A stretch of 50,289 bases of DNA from Bacillus sp. 491mf (GCF_900112415.1 NZ_FOLV01000027.1:1-50289), one strand, 5' to 3'. Shown: positions 10,753 through 20,429, counted from the stretch's first letter. The notes: a model not told the origin generated them from the letters alone. A program made the numbers and translations.

Positions 10753-12662
10753 GGCTCTTCTTTATCTTTTGGCGCTTCATCTTCTTTTTTCATTGTGATG
10801 TTTACTTTCACATCACCTTCAGAAGATGTTTTACGCTCTGGTAATGTACCATGATCACATAAATGATTGATTTGCTCTGCATCTAACGTTTCCACTTCAA
10901 GTAACGTTTTTGCGATAAGATCAAGTTTATCACGGTTTTCAGTAAGAAGTTGTTTTGCACGAGCATAACATTCTTTCATAATGCTTTGCATTTCCATATC
11001 AATTTCATGTGCAATTGCATCACTATAGTTTTGCTCAGAATGGAAGTCTCTTCCTAAGAACACTTGACCGCCTTGTGAGCTACCGAATTGCATTGGTCCA
11101 AGCTTATCACTCATACCAAACTCAGTTACCATGCGTCTAGCTATTCCAGTCGCACGTTGGAAGTCATTATGAGCTCCTGTACTTACTTCTCCAAATACAA
11201 TTTCTTCAGCCACTCGTCCACCAAGTAGACCTGTAATTTTATCAAGCAATTCTGGCTTTGTCATGAAGTAACGATCTTCTTTTGGAAGCATTACTGCATA
11301 TCCACCAGCTTGACCACGCGGTACAATCGTTACTTTATGAACGATATCCGCTTCATCGAGCACTACCCCAATTACAGTATGTCCTGCCTCATGGAATGCA
11401 ACGATATTACGTTCTTTTTCAGAGATAACACGACTTTTCTTAGCTGGACCTGCAATAACGCGATCCGTTGCTTCATCAATATCACTCATATCGATCTTCT
11501 TCTTATCTTGTCTCGCCGCTACAAGAGCTGCTTCATTTAATAAGTTTTCAAGATCAGCACCAGAGAACCCTGGTGTACGCGTTGCAATAGCGCGTAAATT
11601 AATATTTTCATCTAATGGTTTATTGCGTGCGTGCACTTTAAGTACTGCCTCACGACCATTTACATCCGGACGATCCACTGTAATTTGACGGTCAAAGCGT
11701 CCTGGACGTAATAACGCTGGGTCAAGAATATCAGGGCGGTTTGTTGCAGCAATGATAATAATACCTTCATTTGCTCCGAAACCATCCATTTCTACAAGTA
11801 ATTGGTTTAATGTTTGCTCACGCTCATCGTGGCCACCACCAAGACCTGCCCCACGCTGACGACCTACCGCATCAATTTCATCGATGAAAATGATACAAGG
11901 TGCGTTTTTCTTTGCATTTTCAAATAAGTCACGTACACGAGAAGCACCGACACCGACGAACATCTCTACGAAGTCAGAACCACTAATAGAGAAGAATGGA
12001 ACGCCAGCTTCACCTGCAACAGCACGTGCAAGTAACGTTTTACCTGTCCCTGGAGGTCCAACTAATAAAACACCCTTCGGAATACGAGCACCAACCTCCG
12101 CAAACTTACGAGGGTCTTTTAAGAACTCTACAACCTCAACAAGTTCTTGTTTTTCTTCATCCGCTCCAGCTACATCTCTAAAACGAACCTTTTTCTTATC
12201 ATCATTGTATAACTTCGCTTTACTTTTACCGAAGTTCATCACACGGCTACCGCCGCCTTGTGCTTGGTTAAGCAAGAAGAAGAATAGAATGAAGATAATT
12301 ACAAAAGGAATGATGGAAGTGAAGAATGTTACCCAAGCACTCGTTTCTTCTGCTGGTTGATATTTCACTTCTGTGCCTTGTGCCTTGTCATTAATTTTCT
12401 TTTGTAATTCTTCAGTGTTAGGCGCATAAGTTACAAACTGTTTTTCCTGACTATCAGTACTTAGTTGTCCTTTTACCTCAAATACACCATTTTTCGGTTG
12501 AAGTTGTACATTACGAACCTCACCCTTTTCAAGTTTAGCAATGAATTTATCGTAGCTAATTGGCGTTGTTTTTTGCGTTGAACCATTAAAATAGCTCACA
12601 ATACCAATTACCACTAAAAATATAAGTAAATAAAAGATGGTATTACGGAAGATCCGATTCAT
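10743..12662 (-). CDS. ftsH: membrane AAA+ zinc protease FtsH
   Basis: Hexameric ATP-dependent metalloprotease of the cytoplasmic membrane, handling membrane-protein quality control and regulator turnover; it is needed for sporulation in B. subtilis. In 639 residues there are two membrane helices (about 8-25 and 112-132), Walker A GPPGTGKT (202-209), Walker B IIFIDEID (257-264), the arginine-finger region and the zinc site HEAGH (424-428). The C-terminal tail is acidic and Lys/Glu-rich. A strong GAGGAGG precedes the ATG. It is a single-gene unit with its own promoter candidate and terminator. Confidence 0.98.
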   Translation of the reverse strand: MNRIFRNTIFYLLIFLVVIGIVSYFNGSTQKTTPISYDKFIAKLEKGEVRNVQLQPKNGVFEVKGQLSTDSQEKQFVTYAPNTEELQKKINDKAQGTEVKYQPAEETSAWVTFFTSIIPFVIIFILFFFLLNQAQGGGSRVMNFGKSKAKLYNDDKKKVRFRDVAGADEEKQELVEVVEFLKDPRKFAEVGARIPKGVLLVGPPGTGKTLLARAVAGEAGVPFFSISGSDFVEMFVGVGASRVRDLFENAKKNAPCIIFIDEIDAVGRQRGAGLGGGHDEREQTLNQLLVEMDGFGANEGIIIIAATNRPDILDPALLRPGRFDRQITVDRPDVNGREAVLKVHARNKPLDENINLRAIATRTPGFSGADLENLLNEAALVAARQDKKKIDMSDIDEATDRVIAGPAKKSRVISEKERNIVAFHEAGHTVIGVVLDEADIVHKVTIVPRGQAGGYAVMLPKEDRYFMTKPELLDKITGLLGGRVAEEIVFGEVSTGAHNDFQRATGIARRMVTEFGMSDKLGPMQFGSSQGGQVFLGRDFHSEQNYSDAIAHEIDMEMQSIMKECYARAKQLLTENRDKLDLIAKTLLEVETLDAEQINHLCDHGTLPERKTSSEGDVKVNITMKKEDEAPKDKEEPKE

Positions 12663-12701
12663 CCCTAACCTCCTCTCACAGCATACAGACTATAATAGTA
12701 A

Positions 12702-12731
12702 ATAGTAACATAGAAAAACTTTCCTATCCAA
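12702..12731 (-). promoter_or_regulatory. candidate sigma-A promoter of ftsH
   Basis: On the minus strand there is TTGGAT (12726-12731), an 18-bp spacer and TACTAT (12702-12707), about 40 bp before the ftsH ATG. The hexamers are imperfect. Confidence 0.45.
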
Positions 12732-12749
12732 TTGTAATGCTTAATATTA

Positions 12750-13292
12750 TTAATTGGAATATACGCTTGGCTTTAGCACACCAACATAAGGAAGATTACG
12801 ATATTGTTCCTTATAGTCTAATCCATATCCCACAACAAATTCGTGTGGAACAGTAAACCCAACATAATCCGCTTTAAGTTCAACTTTTCGACCAGTTGGC
12901 TTATCTAATAACGTTACAATCTTCACAGATTTTGCTTTACGATACTTAAATAAGTCTACTAAGTAGCTTAATGTAAGGCCGCTGTCGATAATATCTTCTA
13001 CGATTAAAATATCGCGTCCTTCTACAGAAGTATCTAGATCTTTTAAAATTTTCACTTCACCAGTTGAAACAGTAGAATGACCGTAGCTAGATACAGCCAT
13101 AAAGTCCATTTCAAGATATGCATCTGTGCGCTTTAATAAGTCACCCATAAATGGCATTGCACCTTTTAGTACACCGATCGCAAGAGGTACCGTATTTTTA
13201 TAATCCTCTGCAAGAATTGCACCTAATTCTCTTACTTTTTCTTGGATTTGCTCTTCAGAAATTAATACTTTTTCAATATCTTGATTCATCAT
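12750..13292 (-). CDS. hprT: hypoxanthine-guanine phosphoribosyltransferase
   Basis: Salvages hypoxanthine and guanine to IMP and GMP with PRPP. The 180-residue length is standard. The PRPP loop reads [14 protein letters not shown], followed by the LLDKP region near residue 130. AGGAGG lies 8 nt before the ATG, which overlaps the tilS stop as ATGA. The tilS-hprT-ftsH order is conserved in Bacillus. Confidence 0.97.
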   Translation of the reverse strand: MMNQDIEKVLISEEQIQEKVRELGAILAEDYKNTVPLAIGVLKGAMPFMGDLLKRTDAYLEMDFMAVSSYGHSTVSTGEVKILKDLDTSVEGRDILIVEDIIDSGLTLSYLVDLFKYRKAKSVKIVTLLDKPTGRKVELKADYVGFTVPHEFVVGYGLDYKEQYRNLPYVGVLKPSVYSN

Positions 13293-14719
13293 TTCATTAT
13301 CCTCCTGGAAGACTCCTTGCTTTTGTAATGAATAATAATATATGTATCCTTATCTACTGTTTCTTGCGAAATAGCAAATGCAGATCGTTTCAACAATGGA
13401 ACCCAAATAATATTTCCACTCGCATCACAAACAATTGGCCAGTCTGCTCTTTTCTCCTTCGGCACTTTTGCCTCAATAAAAATAGACTTTAACTTCTTCG
13501 TACCATTCATACCATGAATTGACATTCGATCGCCATCTTCCCGCGGACGAACAATCAGTGGAGATGTTATTTCATTATATTTTGCAACAAACATCATCTC
13601 ATTCATCATATTAGGTACACAATCGCTAATTTCTACTACAAACTCATCACCATTTACTAATGTTACCTTTCCTGGCACTTGTAAAACATGAGAAGAAAAA
13701 ATAACTTTTTCTTCCACAAACCGAAAAATACATTCTTCGTATGTACGAACAACTTCTAATCCACCCGGAAAGTGAAGCATACCAGAAGGATGAGTTCGTT
13801 TGAAAAACTCAATCACCTTGTCAATATGTACTGAAGAAAGCGAAGATGGAATTTTATATTCATAAAGATAGTTTAATATTAGTTGAATCCCTCTTCTTTG
13901 TAAAGGTATAGCCATAGATTCAAATGCAGGAATTGATACGACAACTCCTTTTGTATCCTTTTTCTTAATTACTTTATTCATTTTTTCAAAAGCTAATTCC
14001 TGCAAATACGCTTCATCCTCTTGCATAAACTTATTAAAAGCTTGAAAGCGCTCATGAACATTTGGATTCTCCTGTTTTAAATGAGGAAGAACGTATTTCC
14101 GTAGTCGATTCCTTGTATACGTTTCTTTTGTATTACTAGGGTCAATACGAGGGACAACATCCTTTCTCTTACAATAACCAAGAATCTCTTCTTTCGTTAC
14201 TGCCAACAACGGTCGAATCAAAAAACCTTTATCGAAAGCTCGTTTCGCAGAAATTCCAGAATAGCCTTTCGAAGTGCTACCACGCACAAGACGCATTAAA
14301 ACTGTCTCAATTTGATCATCACCATGATGACCAAGAGCTACATATTGTGCATTATGTTTTCTCATTATTCTTTCCAAAAATGCATATCGACATTCTCTTG
14401 CCGCAACTTGCGCACTCATTCGATTTTGTTTTTGATACTGCTTTACATCAATTTGTATCGCTTCACAGATCACATTAAGATTTTCACACAACTGTTTCAC
14501 AAATCGTAAATCTTCCTGCGATTCCTCACCGCGAAACATATGGTCAACGTGAGCTACTACAATTTGCAAATTCTTCTCTTCACGCTTCTCTAACAAATAG
14601 AAGAAAAGCGCTAAAGAATCAGGTCCTCCTGATACACCAACAACAACCGTAGAATGTACCTCTAATAAATTATGCCTTTCTACAAAAGCATCTACCTTTT
14701 TAACAAATTCATCTTTCAA
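13289..14719 (-). CDS. tilS: tRNA(Ile)-lysidine synthase
   Basis: Attaches lysine to C34 of the AUA-reading tRNA-Ile, so it is expected to be essential. The N-terminal PP-loop SGGPDS lies at about residues 30-35, with AHVDHMFRG and [10 protein letters not shown] further on. A C-terminal substrate-binding domain includes [10 protein letters not shown]. The start is placed at TTG 14719 (476 residues): AAAGGTGA lies 8 nt upstream, whereas the GTG at 14731 sits inside the Shine-Dalgarno. It differs clearly from the B. anthracis protein I recall, suggesting a divergent lineage of the group. Confidence 0.94.
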   Translation of the reverse strand: MKDEFVKKVDAFVERHNLLEVHSTVVVGVSGGPDSLALFFYLLEKREEKNLQIVVAHVDHMFRGEESQEDLRFVKQLCENLNVICEAIQIDVKQYQKQNRMSAQVAARECRYAFLERIMRKHNAQYVALGHHGDDQIETVLMRLVRGSTSKGYSGISAKRAFDKGFLIRPLLAVTKEEILGYCKRKDVVPRIDPSNTKETYTRNRLRKYVLPHLKQENPNVHERFQAFNKFMQEDEAYLQELAFEKMNKVIKKKDTKGVVVSIPAFESMAIPLQRRGIQLILNYLYEYKIPSSLSSVHIDKVIEFFKRTHPSGMLHFPGGLEVVRTYEECIFRFVEEKVIFSSHVLQVPGKVTLVNGDEFVVEISDCVPNMMNEMMFVAKYNEITSPLIVRPREDGDRMSIHGMNGTKKLKSIFIEAKVPKEKRADWPIVCDASGNIIWVPLLKRSAFAISQETVDKDTYIIIHYKSKESSRRIMK

Positions 14720-14888
14720 TGCCGCAATCACCTTTCATTGAGCTAAAACGATAGCATACCTTGATATAATGGTACAACTTTTACAAGCTTTCTGCAAAAC
14801 AAAGATGTATAAATTTCACAATTTATCTTACATATGCATTTTTATTTGAACACGGAAATAAACAAATTTAAATATTTTATGTATAACA

Positions 14889-15056
14889 AACAGGCCTCAG
14901 GTATATTCCCAGGCCCTGTCATCTACCTCTTTTAACTCAAAAAGCAGTAAGAGATACAGATATTCCCATTTCTCAAAATTACAACAAGCGAAAAGAAAAC
15001 GAAACCCATAAGAACCTAATCGGTTCAACTAACCACCAGCAGGGGTTCCCACTGGT
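14889..15056. repeat. intergenic stretch with inverted repeats downstream of spoIIE
   Basis: The roughly 350-bp gap between spoIIE and tilS has no credible reading frame. It contains a hairpin with CCACCAG / CTGGTGG arms (15033-15058) 10 nt past the spoIIE stop. Two short GAACC / GGTT-type inverted repeats adjoin it (15012-15030), and a second hairpin with GGCCT / AGGCC arms lies near 14891-14919. None has a clean T-run, although the last is followed by TTTGTTAT and may terminate spoIIE. The palindromic make-up resembles the small dispersed bcr-type repeats of the B. cereus group; that assignment is unproven. Confidence 0.45.
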
Positions 15057-15068
15057 GGAAGTTTCACT

Positions 15069-17546
15069 TTATTGCGCTTGTTTACTAACGATAGGAATTG
15101 TAGCCCATTTCGGCATATTCTTTTTTACTTTTGCTACCACAATTGTCATGTCATCATTAATATACCCATTATCAGTACGGATAACATCTTCCATAATAAT
15201 ATCAGCAATCTCTTGTGGATCTTCCGTTTCTAATTCTTTAATCTTCCGCTTCATCCACACTTCATGATTCTCTACATGTTTTGCACCTTCAAAAATCCCA
15301 TCGCTCATCATGACTAAAATATCACCGGATTTTAATTGTTCGCCTACAACGTCGACTTCAAAGTCCTCAATAATTCCCATCGGTAAATTACTCGCTTCTA
15401 TTTGAAACACTTGATTACCACGTTTCACAAAACTTGGTGTAGAACCAATCTTTAAAAACTTAGCATTTGCATCACGTAAATCAATCATCGCTAAATCTAA
15501 TGTTGTAAACATTTCTTCGGTTGTTCGTAGCGAGAGAATTGAATTAATCGATTTGATTGCAATCTCCTCATCAATACCTGATTGCAATATTTTTTGCAAC
15601 AGTTTCACTGTCTCTTTACTTTCCATGTGAGCCCGTCTTCCATTTCCCATCCCATCGCTAATAGCAAGCGCGTATTTCCCCACGCTTAACTCCATCATGG
15701 CATAGGAATCACCAGATACAAATCCCCCTCCTTTAGCCGCTGTAGCAAGACCTGTATCAACAGAAAACGTTTTAGCCGAGCCAAAAGATACTGTACTATA
15801 ACCATTCGGATATGCTGATCGCTCTTCATGTTTCACAACAACCGTCTCGCGTAAAATATCAGACAGCATTGGGGCAACAAGCTTTTCACATTCCCCATGT
15901 TTATTACACGAAGCAGGAATCATCATTTCAATATCAATATTCCCCCGATCTAGACAATAAATATCAACATGCTCAACCTCTACACCAAAATCACGAAATG
16001 CTTGTAAAATTTGTTCCTCTTGCACCTGATGATTCTCTCTTTCCTTTTGAATCTCTTTCGAGAAATCTGCCATTACTTTCGAAACACCCATAAGTTGCTC
16101 AGCAACAATTCTCCGATTATCGCGCATTTGCTTCCTTAGCTTTTGCCCTTCATAAAAATGCTCTAATTCATCATCTATTAAACCCGTTACCTTCGTTCCT
16201 CTCACACAATATTTTTCAAAATCACGGAGCAATTTACGATTATTTTGCAATGTACCTTCTTCCGTTTCGTTCATGAGTTGCTTCATATAATCGTACGTTT
16301 TATCAAAATTCACAACCCAACACTGATCCTTTTTAAAGCACGTCTGACATGTCTTGGCGGTAATTGTGCTTAAAAATAAATCCGTCTCCGTGTCCTTATC
16401 TTCATTTTCTATATACCCATATATAGAAAAACTATTAGATAATGCTTCAAACACATTTGCAAACTGATTAATTTTATTTGCTGTTACATCACGCATTCTT
16501 CTTAAATACTGTTGTTGATCATTCGTATGCTCTTGTGTCCCTGGCATATATTTAGAAAGACGTTCTATAATAAACTTAGGTGTTAATAAAAACAATACAA
16601 TCGCTACACCTGATTCTAACAACGTCACTACTATACTTGTTTGTTTATCTACGTATAACGTAATTAAACTTGTTCCAATTAATAAACCTAAACTTACACC
16701 TATTCGCTTCCCCTCTTTCAGCAAGCCACCTAACAATCCAGAGAACGCCAGTAAACTTAATTGATACAGGCTCGCCACATTCGCTAAGCTTAAAATCAAA
16801 CCTGTCACAACACCTACCGTAGAACCTGTTGCCGCCCCTGCCACAAATGCAAACACCAATACTAAATATCTCGTAAAAATATGCTGAATTGATAAATCAT
16901 AAACAAACCAATCCGTTGTACCGGTTAATACAGATGCTAACAATATAATTAGGCAAACAATTTCTTCCGTTTCTAAAGATTGTTGTTTTCCTTTTCGTTC
17001 TATTAAAAGAGGCACACTTTGCAAGAAAATCATTGTTAACACGAAGCTTAATCCTGCTTCAATTGTACTAATAAGCAAATCATACATACCAATTGTTCCT
17101 TGCGCGAAATAAACAACGATAAGATGAGCGGTTAATGCGGAAATAAATACTTGAAATGGTACAAGGCCAATCGTCTTACTTGTAAAACGATTAAAGAAGA
17201 TATTATAGATGAAGAATGTAAATATAGACGCAAAGGCAAAAAATAGATTTTCTAATGAAACCGAAAATGCACCTGCCATTACAGCGAGAAATGCAAGAGC
17301 CATTTTATCGCGTTTCATCACGTATACAGCAGCAAAGAACGGTAAAGTAAATGGTAAAATGTTCGTTAAAATATATGCTCGTCCCAAAAGAAAACCAACC
17401 AACATAACCACAAATCCCCAACGAAAGAAAATTTGTTCCAATTTCAGCCTTAATTTGCTTGTCCACTTTTCAGCTGTCATTTGCCCATGGCCTATAGCAA
17501 GCGCACTAGAATTTGGATTGACAGTATTCCTTCCTGCTCTTGGCAT
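15069..17546 (-). CDS. spoIIE: stage II sporulation protein E phosphatase
   Basis: Membrane PP2C-type phosphatase that dephosphorylates SpoIIAA to release sigma-F in the forespore and takes part in polar septation. At 825 residues it matches the family. A block of about ten membrane helices (roughly 40-330) is followed by a cytoplasmic regulatory region (about 340-580) and the phosphatase domain (about 590-800). Visible phosphatase motifs are GDSYAMMELSVGKYALAISD (metal-binding Asp) and DDMTIVVAKV near the C-terminus. AGGTGG precedes the ATG by 10 nt. It is a monocistronic gene with a Spo0A-type promoter. Confidence 0.97.
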   Translation of the reverse strand: MPRAGRNTVNPNSSALAIGHGQMTAEKWTSKLRLKLEQIFFRWGFVVMLVGFLLGRAYILTNILPFTLPFFAAVYVMKRDKMALAFLAVMAGAFSVSLENLFFAFASIFTFFIYNIFFNRFTSKTIGLVPFQVFISALTAHLIVVYFAQGTIGMYDLLISTIEAGLSFVLTMIFLQSVPLLIERKGKQQSLETEEIVCLIILLASVLTGTTDWFVYDLSIQHIFTRYLVLVFAFVAGAATGSTVGVVTGLILSLANVASLYQLSLLAFSGLLGGLLKEGKRIGVSLGLLIGTSLITLYVDKQTSIVVTLLESGVAIVLFLLTPKFIIERLSKYMPGTQEHTNDQQQYLRRMRDVTANKINQFANVFEALSNSFSIYGYIENEDKDTETDLFLSTITAKTCQTCFKKDQCWVVNFDKTYDYMKQLMNETEEGTLQNNRKLLRDFEKYCVRGTKVTGLIDDELEHFYEGQKLRKQMRDNRRIVAEQLMGVSKVMADFSKEIQKERENHQVQEEQILQAFRDFGVEVEHVDIYCLDRGNIDIEMMIPASCNKHGECEKLVAPMLSDILRETVVVKHEERSAYPNGYSTVSFGSAKTFSVDTGLATAAKGGGFVSGDSYAMMELSVGKYALAISDGMGNGRRAHMESKETVKLLQKILQSGIDEEIAIKSINSILSLRTTEEMFTTLDLAMIDLRDANAKFLKIGSTPSFVKRGNQVFQIEASNLPMGIIEDFEVDVVGEQLKSGDILVMMSDGIFEGAKHVENHEVWMKRKIKELETEDPQEIADIIMEDVIRTDNGYINDDMTIVVAKVKKNMPKWATIPIVSKQAQ

Positions 17547-17581
17547 ATTTTGAACACCACCTGCATATTTTATTACTTGTA

Positions 17582-17647
17582 ATTATAAAATGTATGTTGC
17601 GGAGTTTTTGTCAAAATAACAGTTTGTATCACAATAATTGTTCGACT
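17582..17647 (-). promoter_or_regulatory. spoIIE promoter with 21-bp spacer and Spo0A boxes
   Basis: On the minus strand there is TTGACA (17609-17614), a 21-bp spacer and TATAAT (17582-17587). A long spacer with consensus hexamers is the hallmark of Spo0A-activated sigma-A promoters such as B. subtilis spoIIE and spoIIG. The plus strand reads TTTGTCAAAA across the -35 (17607-17616), matching the Spo0A box. A second box-like AGTCGAA (minus strand, 17641-17647) lies upstream. Confidence 0.82.
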
Positions 17648-17818
17648 TTTTATACAAAATAACACCATATATATACAGAGTTACACGCGAATCCCTTTTT
17701 AAATCATTGAATTTTCAGAAAATGATAGTTGTTTTTGTAGAAGAAGCACATAACTTTACAATCTCTTAACATAAAGAAAACGTTTCATTATTTTTTATCA
17801 CCGATTAGGAAAATACCA

Positions 17819-17855
17819 ACAGCTATCCTCACCTCAAAATTGTGAGGATAGCTGT
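17819..17855. repeat. 14-bp perfect hairpin downstream of the tRNA terminator
   Basis: Arms ACAGCTATCCTCAC (17819-17832) and its exact complement (17842-17855) flank a 9-nt loop. It lies just beyond the tRNA terminator, so it could be a back-up terminator on the minus strand, although only TGGTATTTTCC follows. The rest of the spoIIE-tRNA gap holds the spoIIE promoter and AT-rich sequence with no credible gene. Confidence 0.6.
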
Positions 17856-17874
17856 CCACAATAACGAGACAAAA

Positions 17875-17903
17875 AAAGATCATGCATAATTCGCATGATC
17901 TTT
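17875..17903 (-). terminator. tRNA operon terminator
   Basis: An 11-bp perfect hairpin AAAGATCATGC / GCATGATCTTT is followed on the minus strand by seven T residues, directly after tRNA-Glu. Confidence 0.92.
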
Positions 17904-17910
17904 TCATTGA

Positions 17911-17982
17911 TGACCCGTACGGGATTCGAACCCGTGTTACCGCCGTGAAAGGGCGGTGTCTTAACCACTTGACCAACGGGCC
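17911..17982 (-). tRNA. tRNA-Glu (UUC)
   Basis: A 72-nt cloverleaf. Acceptor GGCCCGT pairs with ACGGGTC plus discriminator A. Anticodon TTC lies in CCCTTTCACGG, and the T-loop is GGTTCGAATCC. The CCA end is not encoded. It is second in a two-tRNA operon after tRNA-Met, with an 11-nt gap. Confidence 0.97.
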
Positions 17983-17993
17983 GTTAAAATATA

Positions 17994-18067
17994 TAGCGGC
18001 GGAGGGGATCGAACCCCCGACCTCACGGGTATGAACCGTACGCTCTAGCCAGCTGAGCTACACCGCC
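17994..18067 (-). tRNA. tRNA-Met (CAU), elongator type
   Basis: A 74-nt cloverleaf beginning GGCGGTGTAGCTCAGC, with anticodon CAT within CGGTTCATACCCG and T-arm GGGGGTTCGATCCCCTC. The first pair is G-T and the anticodon stem lacks the three G-C pairs of an initiator, so it is read as the elongator. CCA is not encoded. A promoter lies immediately upstream. Confidence 0.95.
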
Positions 18068-18092
18068 ATGTCGTATTTAACGGACAATTAGT

Positions 18093-18121
18093 ATATTATC
18101 TTAAACGACATTTAAAGTCAA
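18093..18121 (-). promoter_or_regulatory. promoter of the tRNA-Met/Glu operon
   Basis: On the minus strand there is TTGACT (18116-18121), a 17-bp spacer and TAATAT (18093-18098), about 25 bp before tRNA-Met. Confidence 0.7.
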
Positions 18122-18176
18122 CATGTTTTTAAAAATTTTTGTTATTTTTTCTACACACTGTTTTCATCATAAAAAA

Positions 18177-18204
18177 AGCACCCTAAGTGAACACTCTGGG
18201 TGCT
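18177..18204 (-). terminator. yabR terminator
   Basis: An AGCACCC / GGGTGCT hairpin with an inner GTG/CAC pairing is followed on the minus strand by a run of seven T. Confidence 0.9.
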
Positions 18205-18232
18205 TCTCTTTATTTTAAATAAACAGCAAGTT

Positions 18233-18691
18233 TTATCCGCGACGAGCGCCACGGCCGCCACGTTTTGACTCCGTATTACGCTTTAAAGAAGTTAAACGAT
18301 CTTCACTGTCTTTTAAAAAGCGAGCCATCTTTTGCTCAAATGTTTCTTTTGGGTTACGGTTGTCGCCGCCACCGCGATTGTCTCTGTTAAAAGAACGATT
18401 ACGTTGAGGACGTCCAGCACGTTGATTATCACGTTGTTCGCCTTCTGTTTTTTCACGCTCTTTCGCTTTTTTAATAGATAAACCAATTTTACCGTCTTTC
18501 TCAACGTTAATAACTTTTACTTCTACTTGATCGCCTACTTTTAAGTGATCATTAATATCTTTCACATAATTATCAGCTACTTCACTAATATGAACAAGAC
18601 CAGTTAATCCCTCTGGCAGCTCTACAAAAGCCCCAAAATTCGTAATACCTGTTACTTTACCCTGTAACTTGCTGCCTACCTCAATTGACAT
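18233..18691 (-). CDS. yabR: S1-domain RNA-binding protein YabR
   Basis: A 152-residue protein. An S1 RNA-binding OB fold occupies residues 1-75, visible as GSKLQGKVTGITNFGAFVEL and GLVHISEVAD. A hydrophilic tail rich in Arg, Gly and Asn runs from about 78 and ends GGRGARRG. It resembles the B. subtilis YabR/general stress protein 13 group, thought to contact ribosomes or RNA; the exact role is unknown. AAGGAGG lies 12 nt before the ATG, a long but usable distance. It lies downstream of divIC with its own terminator. Confidence 0.93.
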   Translation of the reverse strand: MSIEVGSKLQGKVTGITNFGAFVELPEGLTGLVHISEVADNYVKDINDHLKVGDQVEVKVINVEKDGKIGLSIKKAKEREKTEGEQRDNQRAGRPQRNRSFNRDNRGGGDNRNPKETFEQKMARFLKDSEDRLTSLKRNTESKRGGRGARRG

Positions 18692-18775
18692 AAAAAAAAC
18701 GCTCCTCCTTAGTGGTTAAAAAGTCAAATTTTACTTCATTATATAAAATCTTAAAATATAGTGTCAATACAACAG

Positions 18776-19138
18776 CTACTTCTTAGAAATGGGAAAAATT
18801 ATCTCCCCGGGCTTTGAAAAGTAATAATCTCTTCTAGCAATCTCTAAAACATAGTTCTCATCATGTAATTTTTTAATTTCTTCTTTCAGCTGTTCTTCTT
18901 TCGTCATTAACACATTTGTTTCTTTTTCCAATTCTTTTACTTTTGCTTCTTTAGTGTTAATCGCGCTATTTTGTTGATAAAAAATCACGCTAACACTTAC
19001 AATAGCTACAAAAGCAACAGCCAAAAATAAAGCTAATCGACGATAAACACGCTTTCTACCTTCGTTCGATTGTATTATATGCCTTTTAACAGAATTAGGA
19101 TTCTGTTCCAATACATATTTTTGCTTTAGTTCCCTCAT
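18776..19138 (-). CDS. divIC: cell-division protein DivIC
   Basis: Bitopic divisome protein of the DivIC/FtsB family that acts with FtsL and DivIB at the septum. The 120 residues comprise a basic cytoplasmic N-terminus, one membrane helix (about 35-54), an extracellular coiled coil (about 60-97) and a short C-terminal domain with ARRDYYFSKPGE. The start is placed at the ATG 19138. A GGGGGA lies 8 nt upstream, and the ATG overlaps the yabQ stop as ATGA. The longer frame to 19177 is less likely. Confidence 0.95.
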   Translation of the reverse strand: MRELKQKYVLEQNPNSVKRHIIQSNEGRKRVYRRLALFLAVAFVAIVSVSVIFYQQNSAINTKEAKVKELEKETNVLMTKEEQLKEEIKKLHDENYVLEIARRDYYFSKPGEIIFPISKK

Positions 19139-19788
19139 TTTCGAGGTCCCCCTAACTTCTTTTTTATAAGTTCCCAAATTAGGAATATATGCTTCTTCAT
19201 TTTCTTGAAATATTTTAAAAGTCCTGCTTGTCTCTTTATGAAAATTTTAACACGATTAGGGAGAAGTTTCCATATAACAAACCAAACAAATCGAACAGGG
19301 ATGAAAATAATTTTCCACACTAACCGCAATATTGCTATAATAAATTTCCATAACCCAGTTCCAATTCCAACTACAAGACGAAATAAAAATAGCGCAAACG
19401 CTATAATTAAATGAATCAAAATCGTAATTGGCTTAACAATAAATAATTGAACAACGCGAACACAAAAATAAAATGTTTGAACAAAAATGTAAATCAAAAA
19501 ATTTAATACTTTCATGTACAATGACTTTAGCAAACTTTGATATGCGGCAAAGCCACACAGCAATGCTAAAAATACATACATACGTAACTCTGCTTGATTT
19601 ACAAGCAACAATACATAAAATACAACAAGGGCTTGGACAATCCAAAATAAAATATCATAAATAAATACGAGCCAACGCTTTCGCTCTCCACGTTTCAAAA
19701 AACGATGATATGTATCTAAAGCTGCTCCAAGTGAAACGCCCATCCCAATCATTGAAAGCATTGTATATAATTGAACCGTTAAGCTCAT
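19135..19788 (-). CDS. yabQ: spore cortex biosynthesis membrane protein YabQ
   Basis: A 217-residue integral membrane protein. Several hydrophobic segments lie between about residues 5 and 180 (for example YDILFWIVQALVVFYVLLLV), and the last 40 residues are a Lys/Arg-rich cytoplasmic tail. In B. subtilis YabQ is made in the mother cell, localises to the forespore membrane and is needed for cortex formation. It is coupled to yabP (ATGA overlap) and to divIC. It has no obvious Shine-Dalgarno of its own, so it probably depends on coupling. Confidence 0.92.
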   Translation of the reverse strand: MSLTVQLYTMLSMIGMGVSLGAALDTYHRFLKRGERKRWLVFIYDILFWIVQALVVFYVLLLVNQAELRMYVFLALLCGFAAYQSLLKSLYMKVLNFLIYIFVQTFYFCVRVVQLFIVKPITILIHLIIAFALFLFRLVVGIGTGLWKFIIAILRLVWKIIFIPVRFVWFVIWKLLPNRVKIFIKRQAGLLKYFKKMKKHIFLIWELIKKKLGGPRK

Positions 19789-20075
19789 TTAAACAACTTG
19801 CTAAAGAACCCTTTAGCTTTCTCCCCTTGATGCTCATCAATGTAAGCCATCTCATATATTTTCCCTTTAATGGATACAAGTCCTTTTTCAACATCAAGGT
19901 TTTTCATTTGTAAATTTTGACCGCGTATCGTTAAAAAGCCCATGACTGTTTCTAATAGAAATTCTTCACTATCAAAACTCTCTACCTGCTTGACCCCCGT
20001 AATATCAAGAACGCGTCTTCCCCTCATTACAATGTCATGCTCTACAGTAACATTTTGTTGATTAGAAGACGACAT
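19785..20075 (-). CDS. yabP: sporulation protein YabP
   Basis: Member of the small YabP/YqfC family needed for spore cortex formation with YabQ. The conserved core reads GRRVLDITGVKQVESFDSEE, with FLTIRGQNLQMKNLDVEKG following. The ATG at 20075 has AAAGGA 6 nt upstream and gives 96 residues. A longer reading frame to 20099 begins directly against GGGGGG, too close to serve as its ribosome site, though a GTG at codon 3 of that frame is conceivable. A sigma-E-type -10 lies about 50 bp upstream. Confidence 0.92.
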   Translation of the reverse strand: MSSSNQQNVTVEHDIVMRGRRVLDITGVKQVESFDSEEFLLETVMGFLTIRGQNLQMKNLDVEKGLVSIKGKIYEMAYIDEHQGEKAKGFFSKLFK

Positions 20076-20124
20076 TGAATATCCTTTGTTCACGTCCATC
20101 CCCCCATAACTTTATACTAGTATC

Positions 20125-20132
20125 AATGTATG
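20125..20132 (-). promoter_or_regulatory. sigma-E-type -10 element before yabP
   Basis: On the minus strand CATACATT matches the sigma-E -10 consensus CATACAnT. The region 14-15 bp further up (TCTAAATA) is a weak match to the -35. Known mother-cell expression of yabP in B. subtilis supports it. Confidence 0.5.
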
Positions 20133-20147
20133 AGGGGACAAAATTAT

Positions 20148-20429
20148 TTAGAACAAGCTATCTTCCGCTTTGACTTCAACTCTTTCTTCACGAACAACGG
20201 TATATAAGTTTGCAGCATCTTCTTTTTTTGTCGTTTCTTTTAATTCATTAATTTTTACCGTAACAACTTTTTGACCGAAACGAATCGTTAATTCGTCTTC
20301 TGCTTTTACAGTTGAGCTCGCTTTCGCGACTTGACCATTAATCATAATTCGTCCTTGATCTGCAACTTCTTTTGCTAATGTTCTTCTTTTGATAAGACGA
20401 GACACTTTTAAAAATTTATCTAAACGCAT
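20148..20429 (-). CDS. rqcP: RqcP, S4-domain ribosome quality-control factor
   Basis: A 93-residue protein (YabO). The N-terminal two thirds is an S4 RNA-binding domain: [20 protein letters not shown], then [18 protein letters not shown]. In B. subtilis the homologue binds stalled 50S subunits with RqcH during alanine tailing; the older description is an Hsp15-like heat-shock protein. AAGGGGGA lies 7 nt before the ATG. It lies 12 nt after mazG, in the same unit. Confidence 0.93.
   Translation of the reverse strand: MRLDKFLKVSRLIKRRTLAKEVADQGRIMINGQVAKASSTVKAEDELTIRFGQKVVTVKINELKETTKKEDAANLYTVVREERVEVKAEDSLF

Noticed and set aside
11884-12360. Plus-strand 158-codon open frame opposite ftsH
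   Set aside because: It mirrors the conserved AAA+ coding sequence; no start signal or protein family is recognisable.
17778-17795. Catabolite-response (cre) site near AGAAAACGTTTCAT
   Set aside because: The match to TGWAANCGNTNWCA fails at the first base and at the 3' half, and no promoter is nearby.
17788-17976. Open frame of 62 codons on the minus strand across tRNA-Glu
   Set aside because: It lies over a clear tRNA and its terminator; the frame is a by-product of the tRNA sequence.
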